This document shows, in pieces, positions 58,233 through 64,000 of a stretch of 64,000 nucleotides of DNA. The notes under the pieces were generated by a model that did no database searches, was not told where the DNA came from, and was given only the letters and a program-made list of their open reading frames with translations. Every line of letters starts with the position of its first letter. Position 1 is the first letter of the stretch. Both the position numbers and the translations under genes were made by a program. This stretch comes from Tabrizicola sp. (GTDB taxonomy: Bacteria > Pseudomonadota > Alphaproteobacteria > Rhodobacterales > Rhodobacteraceae): NCBI GenBank assembly GCA_025458105.1, contig JALOTD010000052.1, positions 1-64,000 on the forward strand, read 5' to 3'.

Positions 58233-58892
58233 ATGTCCGATGATTCTTCCGCAGTCACCTTACCGCGCGGCAAGCCTGCCTTTGACCAGGATCCGCACCG
58301 CGTTCGAGAAATCAGCGAGAGAAACCTGGAAGCGGCAATTGGCCGCGAGGTGCGGAACTTTCGTCGTCAGCAGGGCATGACCGTCGCCGATCTGGCCAAT
58401 GTTACCGGCCTGTCGATCGGGATGTTGTCAAAGATCGAGAACGGCAATACCTCGCCCAGCCTGACGACCCTGCAAGTGCTGAGCCATGCGTTTTCCGTCC
58501 CGGTGACAGCCTTCTTCAAGAGTTATGAGGAACGCCGCGAGGCCCAGCATGTGCGGGCAGGAGAGCACATCGAGATCGAGCGTCGCGGCACGCGTGCCGG
58601 GCATCAGTACAACCTGCTGGGGCATATCGGCTCCAACAGCTCGGGCGTGGTGGTCGAACCTTACATCATCACCCTGACCACCGAGAGCGATACCTTCCCG
58701 GCCTTCCAGCATGAGGGGCTGGAGCTTCTGTACATGCTTGAGGGAGAGGTGGATTATCGCCACGGCGACACGGTCTATCCGCTGAAGCCGGGGGACAGCC
58801 TCTTCTTCGATGCGGATGCGCCACATGGACCAGAGGGCCTTGTGCGCTTGCCGGCGCGGTATCTGTCGGTGATCTGCTACCCGCAGGGCTGA
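58233..58892 (+). CDS. XRE-family transcriptional regulator with C-terminal cupin domain
   Basis: VRNFRRQQGMTVADLANVTGLSIGMLSKIENGNTSPSLTTLQVLSHAF; EGLELLYMLEGEVDYRHGDTVYPLKPGDSLFFDADAPHGPE. Confidence 0.92.
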   Translation: MSDDSSAVTLPRGKPAFDQDPHRVREISERNLEAAIGREVRNFRRQQGMTVADLANVTGLSIGMLSKIENGNTSPSLTTLQVLSHAFSVPVTAFFKSYEERREAQHVRAGEHIEIERRGTRAGHQYNLLGHIGSNSSGVVVEPYIITLTTESDTFPAFQHEGLELLYMLEGEVDYRHGDTVYPLKPGDSLFFDADAPHGPEGLVRLPARYLSVICYPQG

Positions 58893-58952
58893 TCGGGGCG
58901 CAAGAGTTTCTGAAGACTCCTGCCGGTTTCATCGACGGTACTTGGCCTTGGG

Positions 58953-59222
58953 CTAGGATTGCGCGTGCTCCCACACAGCGCGGCGGATACGGGCGGTCTT
59001 GTAGGCGTCGAGGATCGCCATGGCCCAGACGAACAGCCCTCCGGACACTTTGCCCACGAAGGACACGTCCGGTGCAGCGGTCTTCAGCGTAAAGGCCCCA
59101 AGGAGGACGGCGAAGCAGACGAAGATCAGCCCCCGTACGGGCTGGCGGTTCAGGACCTGGCCCATGCCGGGCAGGATGATCGCCACGGCAAGGACAAGGC
59201 GGGGGTTCAGCGGTGGTTTCAT
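58953..59222 (-). CDS. Small hypothetical membrane protein
   Basis: 89 aa, PGMGQVLNRQPVRGLIF, TM segments; ATGA overlap with 59219-59878. Confidence 0.65.
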   Translation of the reverse strand: MKPPLNPRLVLAVAIILPGMGQVLNRQPVRGLIFVCFAVLLGAFTLKTAAPDVSFVGKVSGGLFVWAMAILDAYKTARIRRAVWEHAQS

Positions 59223-59878
59223 GGCTGATCCTTCAGGATGTCGGCGCGCAAGGCGGCAAGCCGGTCAAGCAACGGCGCAAGGCGGGCAGGGGGCAGGGGG
59301 GTCATCCCCATCTCGGCCTCGCGGAAGATGAGGAAGCGGCCACGGTCGGCCTCCTCGGCCAGGATCACGATGCGCAGGCCCTTCGGTGAGAGGACCAGCT
59401 CCTTGACCTGCGGGTCGTCGAAGAGATCGCCGATCAGATCGGCAGGTGGAACGTGGGTGGCGTCATCGGTGCGGATCGCGACATGGGCGGGCAGGCTGGG
59501 CGGGGTGGGCAAGGACTGCGGCAGGGTCGGGAAACGGCTGAAGGGTTCGTTGCCCGAGGGGCGGGCCATCAGGTTCAGCGTGGCCTTTAGCGGCAGGGGT
59601 TCGGGCAGGGTGATAAGGACCCAAAGCGCAGGGAGCTTGCGGAAGGTCAGGGTGTCGGGAATGGCCTGCAGGTCGTAGCTGATCCCGCCCCGCTTGCCTG
59701 TCATGCGGGGAAAGCCGGTCGGTTGCAGGCGCGTCTCACCGCCATCGAACAGGAGTTTCAGTGCTGAAAAATACCCGGCGCGGGCTGCGCTTCGGGCGCG
59801 GGTTTCGCGGACAAGGCGAAAGGTCAGCCAAAGGCCGAGGACGGCTAAAGCAAGGCCAAGGGGAAGAAGCGGGGACAT
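59219..59878 (-). CDS. Hypothetical membrane-anchored protein
   Basis: 219-aa ORF with N-terminal TM. Confidence 0.6.
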   Translation of the reverse strand: MSPLLPLGLALAVLGLWLTFRLVRETRARSAARAGYFSALKLLFDGGETRLQPTGFPRMTGKRGGISYDLQAIPDTLTFRKLPALWVLITLPEPLPLKATLNLMARPSGNEPFSRFPTLPQSLPTPPSLPAHVAIRTDDATHVPPADLIGDLFDDPQVKELVLSPKGLRIVILAEEADRGRFLIFREAEMGMTPLPPARLAPLLDRLAALRADILKDQP

Positions 59879-59916
59879 GGGAATTGGCCCGCCCCTGTCG
59901 GGACGGGCCTTCGACC

Positions 59917-61353
59917 TTAGTAGCCCTGCGGTTTCGGCCAGGGCATGGTGAACTGAGCGCCCCGGTTCACAAAGCGGTAGCGCCAGAAGTGGAACCAGAG
60001 CGACACGACGATGTAGAAGCCCACCATCGCCACCAGTTGTGTCCCGTAGCCGAGGAACACCGCGAAGAAAGTCACGCCGCAGAGCGTAAGAAGCGTGATC
60101 GCGGGCAGCGGGTGGAACGGATGCTCATACCCCCGCTTGATCGAGTTCAGCGGCCACTTGCGGCGGAACAGGATGATGTTCAGCGGCATGAAGGTATAGC
60201 CGAGAAGCCCGGAGAGGATCGAGAAGGTGATCACCTGATCCAGAGGCGCGCCAAGGGCGAAGATCAGCGCAATGGGGACCAGGAACACGATCGACCGGTA
60301 GGGCGTGCGGTAGCGCGGATGCACCGCGCCGAACCAGCCGGGCAGGTACTTGTCGCGGCCCATGGCGAACCAAGCGCGGGACGCGTCGTTGATGCAGCCG
60401 TTGGCCGAGGCGAGCGTGGCGAAGAGGGTGCCGAAGCCGAGAAGCCAGACAAGCGCCGTCGACCCCGACAGACGCGCCGTATCGAACAGGGGCGCCACCG
60501 AGCCGTTGACCCCGTCGCCCAGGAACTCCCACGGCAGGACGCCCGAGCAGACGTACCAGGTGAGCGTCGCGGCGATGAGAAGCGTCATGATCCCGGCCAG
60601 CGTGCCGAACGGCAGCGCGCGGGCGGGGGAGCGGACTTCCTCGGCGGCCTGGGTCGTGCCCTCGATGCCAAGGTAGTACCAGAGGCCGAAGTGCATGGCG
60701 GCAAGAACGCCGATCCAGCCGTAGGGCAGCTCGTGGCCCTCGAACAGCGCTGCATGCTCCATGATGCCGCCGCCGAGGATGCCGGAGGTGGACAGGAACA
60801 GGACGATGATCGCAAGGAAGGCGATTGCGGTGATGACGAGGTTGAAGGTCAGCGTCGCCAGCACGCCCCGGTAGTTCAGCCAGGCCAGGAACATGATGAC
60901 CAGGATGATGAAGGGCCGCTGGTCTAGCGCGTCGGCATGTCCGCTCATCGTCGCCACGACCGAGAAGAGGTAGCCCGCCGTGATCGCGTTGGCGGCTTCC
61001 AGCATCGTGTAGGCGAAGACGAGGTAGAGGCCGACGTTGAAGGCCATCAGCGGGCCGATGATGTGCTTGGCCTGGGTGTACTGGCCCCCGGCCGAGGCGA
61101 CGGTCGAGGTGACCTCGGAGTCGATCATCGCGACACAGGTGTAGAGGATGCCCGCGAACCAGCAGGCGATCAGGGCCGCGTAGGCGCCGCCTTTGCCGAC
61201 GGCGAAGTTCCAGCCCATGTATTCGCCGACGAGAACGATGCCGACGCCAAGCGCCCAGACATGCGCCGGGCCGAGGACCCGCAGGAGGCCGACCTTGGTG
61301 CCATGCGGCCCCATGCCGTCCATCGTGGGTGAGGTGATGTCGACCTGGGTCAT
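59917..61353 (-). CDS. APC family amino acid permease
   Basis: LGPAHVWALGVGIVLVGEYMGWNFAVGKGGAYAALI...WYYLGIEGTTQAAEEVRSPARALPFG; 12 TM-like segments. Confidence 0.88.
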   Translation of the reverse strand: MTQVDITSPTMDGMGPHGTKVGLLRVLGPAHVWALGVGIVLVGEYMGWNFAVGKGGAYAALIACWFAGILYTCVAMIDSEVTSTVASAGGQYTQAKHIIGPLMAFNVGLYLVFAYTMLEAANAITAGYLFSVVATMSGHADALDQRPFIILVIMFLAWLNYRGVLATLTFNLVITAIAFLAIIVLFLSTSGILGGGIMEHAALFEGHELPYGWIGVLAAMHFGLWYYLGIEGTTQAAEEVRSPARALPFGTLAGIMTLLIAATLTWYVCSGVLPWEFLGDGVNGSVAPLFDTARLSGSTALVWLLGFGTLFATLASANGCINDASRAWFAMGRDKYLPGWFGAVHPRYRTPYRSIVFLVPIALIFALGAPLDQVITFSILSGLLGYTFMPLNIILFRRKWPLNSIKRGYEHPFHPLPAITLLTLCGVTFFAVFLGYGTQLVAMVGFYIVVSLWFHFWRYRFVNRGAQFTMPWPKPQGY

Positions 61354-61523
61354 GATTTCACCTTGTGCTCTTCGGCCATCGCTTCAAGCTCGCCTTCGCG
61401 CGAGGAGGTCAGGACGTCTTCCGAATAGGTCGAGTCGGTTTTCAGCCAGTCGACCAGCATGTGCAGGCCGAACAGGGCCGACAGCGCCCACGCGCCGTAT
61501 TCCAGCCAGTTCCAGAGATCCAT
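61350..61523 (-). CDS. 57-aa small membrane protein linked to the APC permease
   Basis: MDLWNWLEYGAWALSALFGLHMLVDWLKTDSTYSEDVLTSSREGELEAMAEEHKVKS; ATGA overlap with the permease start. Confidence 0.7.
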   Translation of the reverse strand: MDLWNWLEYGAWALSALFGLHMLVDWLKTDSTYSEDVLTSSREGELEAMAEEHKVKS

Positions 61524-61529
61524 GGCGGC

Positions 61530-61907
61530 TTACTCCCCGAATTTTTCGGAAATGACCTCGCGGTACTCCACTTCGGAAAACCGCAGGATCAGGACGTAGT
61601 AGAGGACGATGACCACAATCATCATCAGAAGCGCGCCGATCGAGAAGCTGTAGTCGAAGCGCGCGAGGATCAGGTCATGGGCGGTCTCGGGTGTGTAGCC
61701 CAGGGCCTCGTACTTGGCCGATTGCGCCGGGGTCTGGCCCAGGGTTTCCCAGGTAGGGGTAGTGACCGGGTTGGTGACGGACTTTGCCGCCCCGGCCAGA
61801 CCAAGCCACAGGGGCACGAACAGCGCGCCGACAGTCAGGACCACCAGCACGACCACGTCGATCAGCTGGCTGGCCTTGCCCTGTTTCGGAGGTTGGTAAT
61901 GCGCCAT
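61530..61907 (-). CDS. Hypothetical two-TM protein in the permease cluster
   Basis: 125-aa ORF with two strong TM segments; adjacent to the permease. Confidence 0.7.
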   Translation of the reverse strand: MAHYQPPKQGKASQLIDVVVLVVLTVGALFVPLWLGLAGAAKSVTNPVTTPTWETLGQTPAQSAKYEALGYTPETAHDLILARFDYSFSIGALLMMIVVIVLYYVLILRFSEVEYREVISEKFGE

Positions 61908-62191
61908 CACTTCCTCCCCTTGGCTTCGTCGAGGAACTTGATGTCGAGGCCGTACATGAAGTCGCGGTCCTCACGGTAGTGCCGCAGCATGGCCAGGATA
62001 GCGGCGGTGTTGAACACCAGGACGATGGCGCCGCCGATCAGAAGCAGGGTCCGCGCGCCGCTGGTCGGTGCAAGGTCCCAGGTAGCGAGCGCGACGAAGA
62101 TCACGGCAAACCAGAGGCCGATCACGAACGCCCATGCCACCAGCACGTCGCGTCGGTGCATCGCCTCAATCCGCTGATTAAGGTCTCCCAC
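61907..62191 (-). CDS. Hypothetical two-TM protein in the permease cluster
   Basis: 94-aa ORF, abuts/overlaps the next gene. Confidence 0.7.
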   Translation of the reverse strand: MGDLNQRIEAMHRRDVLVAWAFVIGLWFAVIFVALATWDLAPTSGARTLLLIGGAIVLVFNTAAILAMLRHYREDRDFMYGLDIKFLDEAKGRK

Positions 62192-62338
62192 ATTTCCCTC
62201 CCTTGGGCTGTTTGTCTTGCCGCCCCCGACGCAGCCCCGACGCCGTTTCCCTCCGCGGCAAAATTGTTTTCCAAAGGGAAAGCCACCTGCGACATTCTGT
62301 CAAGAAAAACCGCACATGCCTGATCCTTAGGCAGTGAT

Positions 62339-62356
62339 TTTCCCGTCAGGTGAAAA
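62339..62356. promoter_or_regulatory. Candidate XRE-cupin operator dyad upstream of mgsA
   Basis: TTTCCCG-TCAG-GTGAAAA, matches 58184-58200. Confidence 0.45.
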
Positions 62357-62428
62357 ATGTTTCTCCCCAGTTGATAGGCTTTCCGGACGGTGCTAGCCTC
62401 AGATCAACGACGAGAAGGAGACGAATCC

Positions 62429-63325
62429 ATGTGTGGCATCGTTGGGCTGTTCCTCAAGGACCCGAAGCTGGAGCCGAAGCTGGGGGCCATGTTGACGGAC
62501 ATGCTGATCACCATGACCGACCGCGGACCGGACAGCGCGGGGATCGCGATCTATGGCGGGGCGAAGGACGGTCTGGGCAAGATCACCATCCAGTCGGCGC
62601 ATCCGGAAAAGGACTTCAAGGACCTGGATGGCGAACTGCATGACGCCATTGGCCAGCCGGTGACGATGCTGGTGAAGTCGACCCATGCCGTGCTGGAAGT
62701 GCCATTGGCGCAGATGGAGGCGGCCCGCTCGGCGCTGGCGCATCTGCGGCCCGCCGTGAAGGTGATGAGCGCGGGCGACAGCATCGAGATCTTCAAGGAG
62801 GTGGGTCTGCCCAAGGACGTGGCCGCCCGCTTCGAGGTCGCCAAGATGAAGGGCACCCATGGTATCGGCCATACCCGGATGGCGACGGAATCGGCGGTGA
62901 CGACGATGGGCGCGCACCCGTTTTCGACGGGGTCGGACCAGTGCCTGGTGCATAACGGGTCGCTGTCGAACCACAACGGCGTTCGGCGCGAGCTGAAGCG
63001 TCTCGGCATGACCTTCGAGACCGAGAACGACACCGAGGTCGGTGCGGCCTTCATCAGCCACAAGCTGCAGACCGGCGAGACGCTGGGCAACGCGCTGGAG
63101 GCGACGCTGACCGACCTCGACGGGTTCTTCACTTTCGTCGTCGGCACCAAGAACGGCTTTGGCGTCGTCCGCGACCCCATCGCCTGCAAGCCTGCCGTCA
63201 TGGCCGAGACCGACCAGTACGTCGCCTTCGGGTCGGAGTATCGGGCGCTGGTCAACCTGCCGGGCATCGAGGACGCCCGCGTCTGGGAACCGGAACCCGC
63301 CACTGTCTACTTCTGGGAGCGTTGA
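62429..63325 (+). CDS. mgsA: Class II glutamine amidotransferase (GlxB / N-methylglutamate synthase subunit A-like)
   Basis: MCGIVGLFLKDPKLEPKLG (N-terminal Cys nucleophile), DRGPDSAGIAIYG, GIGHTRMATESAV, VHNGSLSNHNGVRREL. Confidence 0.83.
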   Translation: MCGIVGLFLKDPKLEPKLGAMLTDMLITMTDRGPDSAGIAIYGGAKDGLGKITIQSAHPEKDFKDLDGELHDAIGQPVTMLVKSTHAVLEVPLAQMEAARSALAHLRPAVKVMSAGDSIEIFKEVGLPKDVAARFEVAKMKGTHGIGHTRMATESAVTTMGAHPFSTGSDQCLVHNGSLSNHNGVRRELKRLGMTFETENDTEVGAAFISHKLQTGETLGNALEATLTDLDGFFTFVVGTKNGFGVVRDPIACKPAVMAETDQYVAFGSEYRALVNLPGIEDARVWEPEPATVYFWER

Positions 63326-63329
63326 GAGA

Positions 63330-64000
63330 ATGCAGACCTTCGACCTGGGGAAAGAGGGCCTGCGCGCCCTGAACTCCTCGCTTCACGCCCTGAAGGGCCA
63401 GACCAACATGACGGCCTGGGAAGTGATCAACCCGAAAGGCGCGCATGCGATTGCCGCCGGGGTGGATGCGCCGGTCGACATCACCGTGCGGGGCTCCACG
63501 GGCTATTACTGCGCGGGGATGAACAAGCAGGCGACGATCCGCATCAAGGGCTCTGCCGGGCCGGGTGTGGCCGAGAATATGATGTCAGGGACCGTCATCA
63601 TCGACGGCGATGCCAGCCAATACGCAGGCGCGACGGGGCGCGGGGGGCTTCTGGTCATCAAGGGCAACGCGTCCAGCCGCTGCGGGATCTCGATGAAGGG
63701 CATCGACATCGTGGTGCACGGCAACATCGGCCACATGTCTTGTTTCATGGCACAGTCGGGCAACATGGTGGTGCTGGGCAACGCGGGCGAGGCGCTGGGC
63801 GACAGCCTTTACGAGGCGCGGCTGTTCGTGCGGGGCACGGTAAAATCGCTGGGTGCCGACTGCATCGAGAAAGAGATGCGGGACGAGCACTATGCGATCC
63901 TGGAGGAACTCCTGCGCCGCGGTGAGGCCGACCACAAGGCCAAGCCCGAGGAATTCCGCCGTTACGGCAGCGCCCGGAAACTCTACAATTTCAACATCGA
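63330..64000 (+). CDS. mgsB: GXGXG motif protein (GlxC / N-methylglutamate synthase subunit B-like), truncated by the window end
   Basis: GSTGYYCAGMNKQATIRIKGSAGPGVAENMMSGTVIIDGDASQYAGATGRGGLLVIKGNASSRCGISMKG. Confidence 0.83.
   Translation, partial: MQTFDLGKEGLRALNSSLHALKGQTNMTAWEVINPKGAHAIAAGVDAPVDITVRGSTGYYCAGMNKQATIRIKGSAGPGVAENMMSGTVIIDGDASQYAGATGRGGLLVIKGNASSRCGISMKGIDIVVHGNIGHMSCFMAQSGNMVVLGNAGEALGDSLYEARLFVRGTVKSLGADCIEKEMRDEHYAILEELLRRGEADHKAKPEEFRRYGSARKLYNFNI

Noticed and set aside
1-64000. Prophage, transposon or integron
   Set aside because: No integrase, transposase, phage structural genes or terminal inverted repeats with target duplications recognised; gene content is housekeeping and metabolic

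Overview
64 kb of GC-rich alphaproteobacterial (Rhodobacteraceae-like) chromosome. It holds about 55 supportable protein genes, with no rRNA, tRNA or CRISPR array seen. Recognisable blocks: DUF4159/VWA-type membrane proteins; glcDEF; two tandem trypsin-like proteases; an Hsp20 gene; a minus-strand block of three small secreted four-cysteine proteins, a YfbK-type VWA protein, an ECF sigma factor and a PG-binding protein; gabD/yghU-like metabolic genes; OmpA; ubiA/rsmE; gshA; an overlapping pyrB-(membrane genes)-pyrC-plsY operon; a uracil-DNA glycosylase; an RND efflux pair; a split mnmD/mnmC pair; smc; and a soxBDAG-like (mgdABCD-like) operon with an XRE-cupin regulator, an APC permease cluster and a GlxB/GlxC (mgsA/mgsB)-like pair, which looks like an N-methylglutamate methylamine-oxidation locus. 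Most notable observations: (1) at least five conserved genes (glcD, yghU-like GST, UDG, smc, soxA/mgdC) each lack a sharp internal block of about 15-30 codons with intact homologous sequence on both sides; an assembly or consensus artefact is the first hypothesis, real deletion or excision the alternative; (2) an apparently uncharacterised four-cysteine secreted domain, four copies in three adjacent genes next to an ECF-sigma/VWA cassette; (3) near-identical TTTCCCG-N3/4-GTGAAAA dyads upstream of the XRE-cupin regulator and of mgsA; (4) a helically phased ~11-nt direct repeat array and a long hairpin upstream of pyrB; (5) three families of dispersed hairpin repeats. All homology statements are from memory, with no database search.
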